From: [Anoxybacillus] calidus
GTDB taxonomy: Bacteria > Bacillota > Bacilli > Bacillales > Anoxybacillaceae
DNA length: 64,000 bases
NCBI RefSeq assembly: GCF_013760845.1
Contig: NZ_JACDUU010000003.1
Span: forward strand, 182,606 to 246,605
Direction of reading: 5' to 3'
Each line of letters starts with the position of its first letter. Position 1 is the stretch's first letter. Below are positions 35,073 to 43,907 of the stretch, in pieces. The notes beneath the pieces were generated by a model. The model was not told where the DNA came from. It did no database searches and saw nothing but the letters and a program-made list of their open reading frames with translations. A program made the position numbers and the translations under genes.

Positions 35073-35435
35073 ATGATGAATTGGATTATTAGTATTTTCA
35101 TCAATGCTCTTCTATTAATCGTTATAGCCGGCTATTTTGATTCATTTCATCTTGAAGGAGTTGGAGCTGCTCTTTTTGCAAGCGTCATCCTTTCCATTTT
35201 AAATATTTTTCTAAAGCCAATCTTAATTTTTTTGACATTACCAATTACCGTTTTATCGCTTGGGTTATTTTTGTTTGTCATTAACGCGATTACTTTAATG
35301 ATAACATCTTCGATCATGGGAGATTCTTTTCAAATTGACGGATTTGGTACAGCTATCCTTGCATCCATCGTTCTTTCCTTTTTTCATTTGCTGATCCAAA
35401 AAGCGATTATTGAACCGTTGCAACGTAATCATTAA
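35073..35435 (+). CDS. yvlD: Phage-holin-superfamily membrane protein YvlD
   Basis: 120 residues with four hydrophobic segments (WIISIFINALLLIVIAGYF, GVGAALFASVILSILNIFL, ILIFLTLPITVLSLGLFLFV, GTAILASIVLSFFHLLI) and the family-typical NIFLKPILIFLTLPITVLSL. YvlD-like proteins belong to the phage holin 4 superfamily but are cellular membrane proteins of unknown function, often controlled with envelope-stress genes. The ribosome binding site is weak. It ends before a strong terminator. Confidence 0.88.
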   Translation: MMNWIISIFINALLLIVIAGYFDSFHLEGVGAALFASVILSILNIFLKPILIFLTLPITVLSLGLFLFVINAITLMITSSIMGDSFQIDGFGTAILASIVLSFFHLLIQKAIIEPLQRNH

Positions 35436-35474
35436 AACGTTCCCTCGTGAATTTAGTAGGGAACGTTCTTTTTT
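35436..35474 (+). terminator. Terminator of yvlABD
   Basis: AACGTTCCCT / AGGGAACGTT stem (35436-35445, 35458-35467) with a T run that abuts the second palindromic repeat. Confidence 0.88.
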
Positions 35475-35526
35475 GGGGTCAGCCCCCCATCGCGTTAACG
35501 CGGTGAAGTGGTGGGGGTCAGACCCC
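35475..35526. repeat. Palindromic repeat element, copy 2
   Basis: The 52-bp counterpart of 33809-33860 in the same orientation, with five differences. Its left arm has decayed (GGGGTCAGCCCCCC), while the right arm is intact. It lies between the yvlD terminator and the hprK promoter. Confidence 0.9.
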
Positions 35527-35528
35527 CA

Positions 35529-35557
35529 TTCAAACAATTGGGGAAAAGTGCTACAAT
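35529..35557 (+). promoter_or_regulatory. Putative hprK promoter
   Basis: TTCAAA (35529-35534), a 17-bp spacer and TACAAT (35552-35557) with an extended TGC just before the -10. Confidence 0.6.
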
Positions 35558-35585
35558 GGTAAAAGATGAAAAGGGGGGATTAGAA

Positions 35586-36521
35586 GTGCCAAAGGTACGT
35601 ACGAAAGATTTGATTGAAAAGTTTAATTTAGAGCTTGTGAGCGGTGAGGAAGGGATTAACCGTCCGATTACGACGAGCGATATATCACGTCCAGGAATTG
35701 AGATGGCTGGTTATTTTACATATTATCCGGCAGAGCGTATTCAGCTTTTAGGGAAAACCGAATTATCTTTTTTTGAAAAATTAAGCCCAGAAGACAAAAA
35801 AGTGAGAATGGAAAAGCTTTGTACTGACATTACACCAGGAATTATCGTTTCTCGAGGTTTAGAAGTACCCGCGGAGCTTATTGAGGCTTCTGAGCGTAAT
35901 TCTGTGCCAGTGATGCGTTCGAATATGAAAACGACGCGTTTATCCAGCCGCCTGACAAACTATTTAGAAAGCAAATTGGCCCCAACAACGGCTGTGCATG
36001 GGGTGTTAGTCGATGTCTATGGTGTTGGTGTATTAATTACCGGAAAAAGTGGCGTTGGGAAAAGTGAGACTGCGCTTGAGCTTGTGAAGCGCGGCCACCG
36101 TTTAGTAGCCGATGACTGCGTGGAAATTCGCCAAGAGGATCAAGACATACTTGTTGGCAGTGCCCCGGAGTTAATTGAGCATCTGTTGGAGATTCGCGGT
36201 CTAGGTATTATTAACGTAATGACGTTATTTGGTGCAGGAGCCGTTCGGCCTCATAAACGTATTTCTCTCGTGATTGATTTAGAATTATGGGATCCGAAAA
36301 AGCAATATGATCGCCTAGGTCTTGAAGAGGAAAAAGTGAAAATTATCGATACGGAATTAACGAAGTTAACGATTCCGGTAAGACCAGGACGAAACCTTGC
36401 TGTCATTATTGAAGTAGCAGCGATGAACTTTCGTTTAAAACGAATGGGGATGAATGCTGCGGAAGAGTTTTCTGCCCGCCTGACAGATGCCATTGAAGAT
36501 AGCGAGCATGATTACGAATAA
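35586..36521 (+). CDS. hprK: HPr kinase/phosphorylase
   Basis: HprK phosphorylates and dephosphorylates Ser46 of HPr and Crh in response to glycolytic intermediates, controlling carbon catabolite repression through CcpA. 311 residues: N-terminal domain, P-loop GKSGVGKS at 153-160, the family signature [10 protein letters not shown], and the C-terminal helix region. GTG 35586 gives the conserved start [12 protein letters not shown] with AAGGGGGG upstream. Its target Crh is encoded at 54920 in this window. It heads the run hprK-lgt-yvoD-ppaX-yvoF. Confidence 0.97.
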   Translation: MPKVRTKDLIEKFNLELVSGEEGINRPITTSDISRPGIEMAGYFTYYPAERIQLLGKTELSFFEKLSPEDKKVRMEKLCTDITPGIIVSRGLEVPAELIEASERNSVPVMRSNMKTTRLSSRLTNYLESKLAPTTAVHGVLVDVYGVGVLITGKSGVGKSETALELVKRGHRLVADDCVEIRQEDQDILVGSAPELIEHLLEIRGLGIINVMTLFGAGAVRPHKRISLVIDLELWDPKKQYDRLGLEEEKVKIIDTELTKLTIPVRPGRNLAVIIEVAAMNFRLKRMGMNAAEEFSARLTDAIEDSEHDYE

Positions 36522-36533
36522 GGAGTTGACGAT

Positions 36534-37343
36534 ATGTTAGCAAATATCCAGCCGTTGGACCGTGTCTTTTTAGAGCTGGGTCCAATTACAATTTATTGGT
36601 ATGGAGTCATCATTGGCACAGGTGTTTTGCTCGGTTTGTTTCTAGCGATGCGAGAATCCGAACGGCGCGGTCTTCCTAAAGAAACATTTGTCGATCTCGT
36701 TTTATTGGCGGTACCGATAGCCATTTTATGTGCCCGCGCGTACTATGTCATTTTTCAGTGGGATTATTATTCTAAGCATCCCGCTGAAATTCCGCAAATT
36801 TGGCAAGGTGGGTTAGCGATTCACGGCGGTTTAATCGGTGCGATTATCACTGGAATTGTCTTTGCAAGGGTGCGTAAGCTTTCATTTTGGAAGCTCGCTG
36901 ATATCGCTGCGCCAAGCATTATTTTAGGTCAAGCGATTGGTCGCTGGGGAAATTTTATGAACCAAGAAGCTCATGGTGGTCCGGTCACGCGCGAGTTTCT
37001 CGAAAGTTTGCGTTTGCCGGAATTTATTATTAACCAAATGTATATTAACGGAACGTATTATCACCCGACTTTTTTATACGAGTCTCTTTGGAATGTAACA
37101 GGCTTTCTTATGTTGCTTTTACTGCGAAAAATGAACTTGCGCCGCGGGGAGCTGTTTCTCAGCTATATCATTTGGTATTCCATCGGCCGCTTTTTCATCG
37201 AAGGGATGAGAACGGACAGCTTAATGTTGACAGATACGTTGAGAATGGCGCAATTTATTTCAATCGTCCTTATTATAGCATCTATTGGCATTTGGATATT
37301 TAGAAGAACAAAAGGGTTGGCGAAGGAACGATATCTTGATTAA
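36534..37343 (+). CDS. lgt: Prolipoprotein diacylglyceryl transferase
   Basis: Lgt transfers diacylglycerol from phosphatidylglycerol to the lipobox cysteine of prolipoproteins, such as CccB in this window. 269 residues with about seven membrane segments. The Lgt signature [18 protein letters not shown] is present, as are the conserved IHGGLIGA and a [18 protein letters not shown] motif near the end. AAGGAG precedes the ATG; it lies 12 nt after hprK. Confidence 0.97.
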   Translation: MLANIQPLDRVFLELGPITIYWYGVIIGTGVLLGLFLAMRESERRGLPKETFVDLVLLAVPIAILCARAYYVIFQWDYYSKHPAEIPQIWQGGLAIHGGLIGAIITGIVFARVRKLSFWKLADIAAPSIILGQAIGRWGNFMNQEAHGGPVTREFLESLRLPEFIINQMYINGTYYHPTFLYESLWNVTGFLMLLLLRKMNLRRGELFLSYIIWYSIGRFFIEGMRTDSLMLTDTLRMAQFISIVLIIASIGIWIFRRTKGLAKERYLD

Positions 37344-37361
37344 TCAAAGGGGAGAAACAAA

Positions 37362-38300
37362 TTGATTGATACTTTCAAAAGGGGTTTGTTTGTCGGGATT
37401 AAAACAACATGGACACTCGGAAAAGTGATTTTTCCCATTACTGTGATCGTAACTGTTTTACAGCATACACCCATTCTTAATTGGATGATTCATTTTATCA
37501 CGCCGTTTATGAAATGGCTTGGTTTATCTGGGGATGCAGCCATTCCATTAGTGCTTGGAAACTTCTTGAGTTTATATGCTGGAATTGGCGCGATTTTAAC
37601 GCTCGATTTAACGGTAAAAGAAGTATTCATTTTAGCGATTATGCTTTCGTTTTCTCATAATTTGCTCGTTGAATCGAGTGTGGCAGCGAAAGTCGGTGTA
37701 AGCGTAGCGATGATGGTGGCGGTTCGCGTTGGATTAGCCATTGTTTCTGCGTTTTTCATTAATATCTTTTGGCAAGGCGGAAATGAAATCGCGCAATATG
37801 GTCTTGTATCGACAACAGCGGAACAGCTGACGAGTTGGGGAGCTATTTTCCTTTCCGGGGTTGAAAAAGCATTGCTCGGCATTGGGCAATTAGCCATGAT
37901 TGTTATTCCGTTAATGATAGGTATTCAAATTTTAAAAGATTTAAAATGGCTTGATCAATTTTCACGTTGGATGTCACCTGTAACAAGATCGCTTGGCATG
38001 AAAGAAAACACATCGATGACGCTTGCAGCCGGGCTTTTATTTGGGCTTGCCTACGGTGCCGGAGTGATGATTCAAGCGGTCAAAGAAGATCATGTTTCTA
38101 AGAAAGATTTAACGCTAGCGTTTATTTTTCTAGTCGCCTGCCATGCGGTTGTGGAAGACACTTTATTGTTTGTGCCGCTTGGCATTCCTGTTTGGCCATT
38201 ATTAGTCACTCGCTTAGTGGCGGCCATTCTTTTAACGATGTCGGTCGGATTCATTTGGAGTAGAATGCAGAAAACGGAGAGAAAGGAAGCAGCGCTATGA
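37362..38300 (+). CDS. yvoD: Nucleoside-recognition-domain membrane protein YvoD
   Basis: A 312-residue membrane protein with about eight hydrophobic segments and two Gate-like halves ([20 protein letters not shown], then [20 protein letters not shown]). Related 'nucleoside recognition' domains occur in SpmA/SpmB and transporter-like proteins; the substrate is unknown. The start is TTG 37362 with AAAGGGGAG upstream. Its stop overlaps the ppaX start (ATGA). Order lgt-yvoD-ppaX-yvoF equals B. subtilis. Confidence 0.88.
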   Translation: MIDTFKRGLFVGIKTTWTLGKVIFPITVIVTVLQHTPILNWMIHFITPFMKWLGLSGDAAIPLVLGNFLSLYAGIGAILTLDLTVKEVFILAIMLSFSHNLLVESSVAAKVGVSVAMMVAVRVGLAIVSAFFINIFWQGGNEIAQYGLVSTTAEQLTSWGAIFLSGVEKALLGIGQLAMIVIPLMIGIQILKDLKWLDQFSRWMSPVTRSLGMKENTSMTLAAGLLFGLAYGAGVMIQAVKEDHVSKKDLTLAFIFLVACHAVVEDTLLFVPLGIPVWPLLVTRLVAAILLTMSVGFIWSRMQKTERKEAAL

Positions 38301-38938
38301 ACATGAACACCATTTTATTTGACTTGGATGGAACGTTAATCGATACAAATGAGCTCATCATTCAGTCGTTTTTGCATACGTTGGAAAAATATTATCCTAA
38401 TCAATACAAACGTGAAGATGTGCTGCCATTCATTGGGCCGCCTCTGTATGATACGTTTGTAGCAATCGACCCAGAGCGGGTTCACGAGATGATTGACACG
38501 TATCGCGTGTTTAATCATGCCCAGCACGATGCACTTGTAAAAGAGTATGAAACGGTGTATGAGACGGTAGAGACGCTTCATGACAAAGGGTTTAAATTAG
38601 GAATCGTCACAACGAAAGTGCGTCCCACTGTTTTAATGGGACTTAAGCTGACAAAACTTGACCGCTTCTTTCAATGCATTGTCTCACTCGATGATGTCGA
38701 AAGAGCAAAGCCGGATCCAGAACCGATTTTTAAGGCGCTATCCATATTACAGTCATCACCGCAAGAAACAATCATGGTCGGCGACAATTACCATGACATT
38801 TTAGCGGGGAAAAATGCCGGAACAAAAACGGCTGCAGTAGCGTGGTCGATTAAAGGGCGCAAGTATTTAGAGAAATATGAACCGGATTTTATGCTCGAAA
38901 AAATGAGTGATTTGCTAGAAATTGTAGGAGTGAAATAA
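38297..38938 (+). CDS. ppaX: Pyrophosphatase PpaX
   Basis: A HAD-superfamily hydrolase that removes pyrophosphate made when HprK dephosphorylates P-Ser-HPr. 213 residues with the nucleophile motif [10 protein letters not shown], motif II IVTTK, the conserved Lys in RAKPDPEP and motif [11 protein letters not shown]. It overlaps yvoD by 4 nt (ATGA), so translation is coupled, and it sits in the same gene run as hprK, its functional partner. Confidence 0.95.
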   Translation: MNMNTILFDLDGTLIDTNELIIQSFLHTLEKYYPNQYKREDVLPFIGPPLYDTFVAIDPERVHEMIDTYRVFNHAQHDALVKEYETVYETVETLHDKGFKLGIVTTKVRPTVLMGLKLTKLDRFFQCIVSLDDVERAKPDPEPIFKALSILQSSPQETIMVGDNYHDILAGKNAGTKTAAVAWSIKGRKYLEKYEPDFMLEKMSDLLEIVGVK

Positions 38939-38942
38939 AACG

Positions 38943-39461
38943 GTGAGACGAACGACAAAATATCCGGTATCGGGAACCAATTCGCTTTGGCAAATTTATA
39001 AAACCGTTTCGTTTTGGAAAGTCGTCAAAAATTTTATCATCATTCAAATCGCCCGTTATACGCCACTTTTGCCGGTCAAAAACTGGTTGTACCGCACGTT
39101 TTTAAAAATGGAAATCGGCGAAAATACGGCGTTTGCTTTAATGGTTATGCCGGATATCATGTTTCCTGAGAAAATTAAGGTCGGACGCAATTCGATTATT
39201 GGCTACAATACGACGCTTCTTGCTCATGAATATTTAATTGACGAATATCGTCTCGGTGATGTAGTCATTGGCGATGAAGTAATGATCGGTGCCAATTCAA
39301 CGGTGCTGCCAGGAGTGGTGATCGGTGATCGCGCGGTTGTGGCTGCAGGCACGGTCGTTCATAAAGACGTTCCTCCCGGAGCTTTTGTCGGCGGCAATCC
39401 GATGCGAATTATTTATACAAAGGAAGAGATGGAGCAGCGAAAAATACACCTTCAACAATGA
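38943..39461 (+). CDS. yvoF: Acyltransferase of the hexapeptide-repeat family (YvoF)
   Basis: A 172-residue left-handed beta-helix acyltransferase. Hexapeptide repeats run through [40 protein letters not shown] and [20 protein letters not shown], with a likely catalytic His in LLAHEY. The acceptor is unknown; relatives act on sugars or cell-surface molecules. The start is GTG 38943, 4 nt after ppaX. It is the last gene of the hprK run, followed by a terminator. Confidence 0.9.
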   Translation: MRRTTKYPVSGTNSLWQIYKTVSFWKVVKNFIIIQIARYTPLLPVKNWLYRTFLKMEIGENTAFALMVMPDIMFPEKIKVGRNSIIGYNTTLLAHEYLIDEYRLGDVVIGDEVMIGANSTVLPGVVIGDRAVVAAGTVVHKDVPPGAFVGGNPMRIIYTKEEMEQRKIHLQQ

Positions 39462-39493
39462 TGATAGAGATCTAAAAATCCTTAACAAAAATA

Positions 39494-39538
39494 AAAGGAG
39501 GCACATATTAGTCATGTTTAATATGTGTCTTCCTTTTT
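39494..39538 (+). terminator. Terminator of the hprK-lgt-yvoD-ppaX-yvoF run
   Basis: A stem of about 17 bp, AAAGGAGGCACATATTA facing TTAATATGTGTCTTCCTTT, with a T run. Confidence 0.88.
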
Positions 39539-39794
39539 CTTACTCAATGTAGTGCAATGCTTTAGAATGTTTCTATATCATTACTTACAATTTTTTAATT
39601 TCAAGCCCATCTTCAACGTTACTACCCGTTAGCTACTCATGCGGCATTTTGTGGCACCACAGAAATGCTTTTCTTCTATGAGAGACATCCATGCCGCATA
39701 ATTGCAATACCATCAGAAGGATGAAAATATTCATTTTCAGGATAGTAAAATGAAACGAAACAACTTTTTATCACTCAACACTTGTAGATTGACT

Positions 39795-39837
39795 AACAAC
39801 ACCACTCCAGTGCACTGGAGTGGTGTTGTTGGTTTTT
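39795..39837 (-). terminator. 36-bp perfect palindrome, probable terminator
   Basis: AACAACACCACTCCAGTG (39795-39812) is followed directly by its exact complement (to 39830). It lies about 70 bp downstream of the - strand regulator and could end its transcript; T-rich sequence follows on the + strand. Confidence 0.7.
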
Positions 39838-39901
39838 ATGTTCTTGATAAGCAAAAAGTCTAGATAATAGGATTTAAAGAGTTCTATCTATGCAATGCAT
39901 G

Positions 39902-40273
39902 TTATTTCAGATTATCATTTAAAACGCTCTTCTCTAAGACGGAAAATTTATCACCATATACTTTGGTAATATGTTGCTCTCCCCATGCACATAAAGAGTC
40001 TAAAATATCTTTTAAACTCCATCCATATTCACTAAGCTCATATTCCACTTTGGGAGGAACTTGGTTATAAACAATACGATTAATGATTCCATCTTCTTCT
40101 AATTCACGTAATTGTTGAGTTAACATTTTTTGTGTAATGCCTGGCATAAGACGTTTCAACTCACTTGTACGTTTTTTACCGTGTGTTAGATGGCAAAGGA
40201 TGACACATTTCCACTTTCCTCCTATGACTTCTAATGTTGCCTCAACAGGAATATTGTACTTCTTTTTCTGCAT
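39902..40273 (-). CDS. HxlR-family transcriptional regulator (YtcD-like)
   Basis: A 123-residue winged-helix regulator with the HxlR core GGKWKCVILCHL, RTSELKRLMPGITQKMLTQQ, LRELEEDGIINR and VEYELSEYGWSL. Cysteines at 23 and 27 could make it redox- or electrophile-responsive, as in YodB/HypR, but this is speculative. It is divergent from an MFS transporter, the same pairing as ytcD-ytbD in B. subtilis, and probably represses it from the repeated motifs in the shared intergenic region. AGGAGG lies just upstream of the start on its strand. The pair is inserted between yvoF and hisZ. Confidence 0.9.
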   Translation of the reverse strand: MQKKKYNIPVEATLEVIGGKWKCVILCHLTHGKKRTSELKRLMPGITQKMLTQQLRELEEDGIINRIVYNQVPPKVEYELSEYGWSLKDILDSLCAWGEQHITKVYGDKFSVLEKSVLNDNLK

Positions 40274-40303
40274 ATTATACCTCCTAATCGATAGGTACTA
40301 AAA

Positions 40304-40353
40304 AGTATCTATATTACTTTTGAGTATCTATATTACTTAAAAGTACGTACTTT
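40304..40353. promoter_or_regulatory. Operator array between regulator and transporter
   Basis: AGTATCTATATTACTT occurs twice in tandem (40304-40319 and 40323-40338, 19-bp period), followed by the perfect palindrome AAAGTACGTACTTT (40340-40353). This dense array lies 30-80 bp upstream of the HxlR start and is the likely binding region of that regulator. Confidence 0.65.
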
Positions 40354-40475
40354 CCTTTGTGATTTATATATAACATAATAACATTTGCCGGCCGGTTTTC
40401 ACCATACTCTTTTATTTATTTGTTTGTTTGCAGAGATTGAAAAACATAACTGGACAATGATTAGGAGGAGAAAAA

Positions 40476-41693
40476 ATGAGTTTAGATAAAAAACGAAGTA
40501 CATTGGCATTGTTAGCATTAGCCGTGAGTGCATTTGCCATTGGGACAACAGAATTTATTAGTGTAGGACTACTGCCGCTGATCTCCCAAGATTTACATGT
40601 TTCTGTCTCAACTGCCGGGTTAACCGTTTCCTTATATGCTTTAGGGGTAACATTTGGAGCTCCTATTCTAACCTCTTTAACATCTCATATGTCACGCAAA
40701 GTTTTATTACTTTGGATTATGATTATTTTTATTGTTGGTAATAGCATTGCGGCTAGTGCTACTAGTATTGGTGTTTTGTTAGTTGCTCGTGTGCTTTCCG
40801 CTTTTTCACATGGTGTATTTATGTCAATTGGATCGACGATCGCAGCAAGTTTAGTGCCAGAAAATCGCAGAGCTAGTGCAATTTCTATTATGTTTTCAGG
40901 ACTCACTGTAGCAACTGTTACTGGTGTACCTTTTGGCACATTCATTGGCCAGCAATTCGGTTGGAGACTGGCTTTTATATTTATTGTTGCTGTTGGTATT
41001 GTTGCTCTCATTGCAAACAGTATTCTCGTTCCATCTGATTTGCAAAAAGGGGCTCGTACTACATTTGGCGATCAGTTCAAACTCGTGACAAATGGCCGTT
41101 TATTACTGTTATTTATCATTACAGCCTTAGGATATGGGGGGACATTTGTTGTCTTTACGTATTTATCCCCACTTCTTCAAGATATCACGGGATTTAGTGA
41201 GAAAACGGTTGCGGTTATTCTGCTTGTCTATGGAGTGGCCATTGCGATTGGCAACGTAATCGGTGGAAAGCTATCGAATAAAAATCCAATTGGCGCGTTA
41301 TTTTATATGTTTATTGTGCAAGCCATTGTGCTCTGTATCTTAACATTCACGGCTCCATTTAAAGTAGCTGCATTAATTACCATCATCTTAATGGGATTGT
41401 TGGCTTTTATGAATGTTCCAGGACTGCAAGTATATGTCGTGATGCTGGCTGAACGTTTTGTACCGGGGGCAGTAGACGTAGCTTCTGCGATTAATATTGC
41501 AGCATTTAATGCTGGAATCGCTATCGGCTCCTACTTGGGTGGTATGATTACCGATTCGATTGGACTTATTCATACACCATGGATAGGGGGAGTAATGGTT
41601 TTTGGAGCTGTGCTACTCACAGGCTGGAGTCTAGCCCTAGAACGAAAGGATCAAAAAGTGCAGAAGGTGCAGTCGGAATTTATCAAAATCTAA
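40476..41693 (+). CDS. MFS transporter, DHA1 drug-efflux type (YtbD-like)
   Basis: A 405-residue protein with twelve predicted membrane helices. DHA1/AraJ-type features: FAIGTTEFISVGLLPLISQD in helix 1, the loop 2-3 motif (LTSHMSRKVLLL), ARVLSAFSHGVFMSIGSTIA, and GLTVATVTGVPFGTFIGQQF (antiporter motif C). Relatives export drugs, sugars or purine analogues by proton antiport; the substrate is unknown. GGAGGAG precedes the ATG. It is divergent from the HxlR regulator. The pair looks like a recent insertion: it interrupts the usual yvoF-hisZ neighbourhood. Confidence 0.9.
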   Translation: MSLDKKRSTLALLALAVSAFAIGTTEFISVGLLPLISQDLHVSVSTAGLTVSLYALGVTFGAPILTSLTSHMSRKVLLLWIMIIFIVGNSIAASATSIGVLLVARVLSAFSHGVFMSIGSTIAASLVPENRRASAISIMFSGLTVATVTGVPFGTFIGQQFGWRLAFIFIVAVGIVALIANSILVPSDLQKGARTTFGDQFKLVTNGRLLLLFIITALGYGGTFVVFTYLSPLLQDITGFSEKTVAVILLVYGVAIAIGNVIGGKLSNKNPIGALFYMFIVQAIVLCILTFTAPFKVAALITIILMGLLAFMNVPGLQVYVVMLAERFVPGAVDVASAINIAAFNAGIAIGSYLGGMITDSIGLIHTPWIGGVMVFGAVLLTGWSLALERKDQKVQKVQSEFIKI

Positions 41694-41707
41694 AATTCTT
41701 CAAAATA

Positions 41708-41758
41708 AAAAGGTAAGCACATATTTCAGGTCGAATATATGTGCTTACCTTTTATTTT
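41708..41758 (+). terminator. Terminator of the MFS gene
   Basis: A 17-bp stem AAAAGGTAAGCACATAT / ATATGTGCTTACCTTTT (41708-41724, 41737-41753) and a T-rich tail. Confidence 0.9.
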
Positions 41759-41991
41759 TTATTTAACTTTAGCTACCCGTTATCCAACCATGAAGCGAGC
41801 TTCACTACAGATAGTGGAAGAAATTTTATTCTTCCATGCAAGTGAAAGAATGAGGTGTATTTTCATTCTCTTATATCAAAAACTTCGTGTGAATCCTTTT
41901 TAAAAGACGAATAGAGGACATCGATTGAGTTGCGTTTTTTCTTTGTAGCCGATGTTTCGTATTTTTCGTACAATTTTGTAAAAGTTTATAG

Positions 41992-42020
41992 TTGACGCAT
42001 TTGGCGATGAGGAGTAAACT
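41992..42020 (+). promoter_or_regulatory. Putative histidine operon promoter
   Basis: TTGACG (41992-41997), 17-bp spacer, TAAACT (42015-42020). The leader before hisZ is about 60 nt; no T-box or leader peptide is visible. Confidence 0.65.
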
Positions 42021-42086
42021 ACAAATAACTTCACTTCTCTACCATATTAGCAAACTAAAGCGTTTAGGGATAAAGGACGTGTGAAC

Positions 42087-43265
42087 ATGTCAAAATTATT
42101 TATGTTCGAAAAACCGTTAGGAATGCGGGATACGTTGCCTCTTCTATATGAAGTGAAAAAGCGAATCCGTCATGCAATGACAAATGAAATTGAAAAATGG
42201 GGCTACCAATTCATTGAAACGCCGACATTGGAATATTACGAAACCGTCGGCGCTGCTTCAGCCATCCTTGACCAACAATTGTTTAAGCTGTTGGATCAAC
42301 AAGGGCACACGCTTGTATTGCGTCCCGATATGACAGCACCGATTGCCCGTTTGGCAGCATCAAGGCTGTATGAGGATGGGAATCCCCTTCGTCTTGCCTA
42401 TAACGCAAACGTGTTTCGCGCACAGCAGCGAGAAGGTGGCAGACCGGCAGAATTTGAACAAATCGGTGTGGAATGTATCGGTGATGGAACGATTGCCGCT
42501 GATGCGGAAGTCATCAGCTTAATGATTGCTGCTTTAGAGCAGGCGGGGTTAAAGCGGTTTACGGTAGCGATTGGTCATATCGGTTATGTGAACGCACTGT
42601 TTTTGGATGTTTTAGGTAATGAGGAACGCGCGAATGTATTGCGCCGCTTTTTATATGAAAAAAATTATGTCGGTTATCGTGAGCATGTCAAATCTTTGCC
42701 TCTTTCTTCCATCGACAAACAGCGGTTATTAAAGCTTCTTGAGTTGCGTGGTGATGAAACGACAATCATTGAGGCGCGAGAGCAAATCGACACAGAAGCA
42801 GGCGCAAAAGCGATTGTTGAGCTGGAGCAGCTTTGCGAACATCTTCGTCTATATGGGGTCATTGACTGCATCAAAATTGATTTAAATCTCATTAGCCATA
42901 TGAATTATTACACAGGTATTTTGTTTGAAGTGTATGCAGAGAATGTCGGTTTTCCGCTTGGAAACGGCGGGAGATATGACGAGCTGCTTGCGAAGTTTGA
43001 GCGGAAAGCACCGGCAACCGGGTTTGGCATTCGTGTTGACCGCTTAATTGAAGCGCTCGGCGAGCCAGGAGAAGAAAAAAACATTCATTGCATTATTTTT
43101 AGTCAGGAGCGGTTTTCCGAAGCGGTTCAACTGGCAAATGAGCGACGGAGAAAAGGCGAAAGAGTAGTATTGCAGCATATTTCAGGAATCAACGATATTG
43201 ATGCGTGCACAAAGCAATATAGTGATATCACCTATTTGATTGGCAGTGCTGGAAAGGATGAATAA
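42087..43265 (+). CDS. hisZ: ATP phosphoribosyltransferase regulatory subunit HisZ
   Basis: HisZ is a catalytically inactive relative of histidyl-tRNA synthetase needed by the short form of HisG. 392 residues: class II core with EKPLGMRDTLPLLYEVKKRI at the N-terminus, LVLRPDMTAPIARLAAS, FRAQQREGGRPAEFEQIGVE and FPLGNGGRYDELLAKF; there is no anticodon-binding domain. ATG 42087 has AAAGGA nine bases upstream; GTG 42081 is too close to that site. It is the first gene of a complete his operon. Confidence 0.95.
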   Translation: MSKLFMFEKPLGMRDTLPLLYEVKKRIRHAMTNEIEKWGYQFIETPTLEYYETVGAASAILDQQLFKLLDQQGHTLVLRPDMTAPIARLAASRLYEDGNPLRLAYNANVFRAQQREGGRPAEFEQIGVECIGDGTIAADAEVISLMIAALEQAGLKRFTVAIGHIGYVNALFLDVLGNEERANVLRRFLYEKNYVGYREHVKSLPLSSIDKQRLLKLLELRGDETTIIEAREQIDTEAGAKAIVELEQLCEHLRLYGVIDCIKIDLNLISHMNYYTGILFEVYAENVGFPLGNGGRYDELLAKFERKAPATGFGIRVDRLIEALGEPGEEKNIHCIIFSQERFSEAVQLANERRRKGERVVLQHISGINDIDACTKQYSDITYLIGSAGKDE

Positions 43266-43268
43266 GAC

Positions 43269-43892
43269 ATGATTACAATTGCGATGCCGAAAGGACGGAT
43301 TTTCGAAGAAGCAGTGGAGCTGCTGCGGAAAGCGGAATACCGGCTTCCGCCTGAATTTGAAGAGTCGCGCAAACTTATTATTGATGTTCCCGAAGAAGAG
43401 ATGCGTTTTATTTTGGCAAAACCGATGGACGTTGTCACATATGTGGAGCATGGAGTGGCTGATTTAGGCATTGCCGGAAAGGATGTTATGCTTGAGGAAG
43501 AACGCGATGTGTACGAAATCCTTGATTTAAAAATTAGCAAATGCCATTTGGCGGTAGCTGGATTGCCAAATGGAAAAGTGAACGGAGTTGCGCCAAGGGT
43601 AGCAACGAAATATCCAAATGTTGCTTCAAGTTATTTTCGTGAGCAGGGCGAGCAAGTCGAAATTATTAAACTGAACGGTTCGATTGAGTTAGCGCCGCTG
43701 ATTGGTTTAGCAGATCGCATTGTCGATATTGTTTCAACGGGAAGAACGTTGAAGGAAAACGGGTTAGTCGAGTTGGAGCGAATTGCAGAAATTACATCGA
43801 GATTGATTGTTAACCCGGTCAGCTATCGTATGAAAGACACAAAAATTGATGAGATGATGGAGCGTTTATCGCGTGTAATTGGCGACGAATAA
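43269..43892 (+). CDS. hisG: ATP phosphoribosyltransferase, short form HisG
   Basis: It catalyses the first step of histidine synthesis, ATP plus PRPP to phosphoribosyl-ATP. 207 residues is the short form that needs HisZ, encoded 3 nt upstream. Key segments are [20 protein letters not shown], the [11 protein letters not shown] region and the PRPP-binding [16 protein letters not shown]. It lacks the C-terminal His-binding domain of long HisG, so feedback control goes through HisZ. Confidence 0.96.
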   Translation: MITIAMPKGRIFEEAVELLRKAEYRLPPEFEESRKLIIDVPEEEMRFILAKPMDVVTYVEHGVADLGIAGKDVMLEEERDVYEILDLKISKCHLAVAGLPNGKVNGVAPRVATKYPNVASSYFREQGEQVEIIKLNGSIELAPLIGLADRIVDIVSTGRTLKENGLVELERIAEITSRLIVNPVSYRMKDTKIDEMMERLSRVIGDE

Positions 43893-43907
43893 AAAGGAGT
43901 GCGGCAT

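Larger units (their letters stand above)
39462..39901. other. Intergenic region after yvoF
   Basis: It holds two terminators (39494-39538 and 39795-39837). Between them a block at 39622-39760 starts with CTACCCGTTA and contains the inverted pair ATGCGGCAT / ATGCCGCAT. A related block occurs at 41773, on the other side of the regulator/transporter pair. No gene is seen. Confidence 0.55.
41694..42086. other. Region between the MFS gene and hisZ
   Basis: It holds the MFS terminator, a block at 41773-41870 that resembles 39622-39760 (CTACCCGTTA start, CTTCACT / AGTGGAAG hairpin, GAATGA...TTCATTC hairpin), and the his promoter. No gene is seen. Confidence 0.55.

Noticed and set aside
40685-41011. 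A 108-codon open frame opposite the MFS gene
   Set aside because: It mirrors membrane-helix codons of the transporter and has no independent support.
41992-42086. A T-box or His attenuator upstream of hisZ
   Set aside because: The leader is only about 60 nt and contains no T-box sequence, no terminator hairpin and no run of His codons.
42087-43265. hisZ as a second histidyl-tRNA synthetase
   Set aside because: It lacks the anticodon-binding domain, and it stands first in a his operon with short-form hisG, which defines HisZ.
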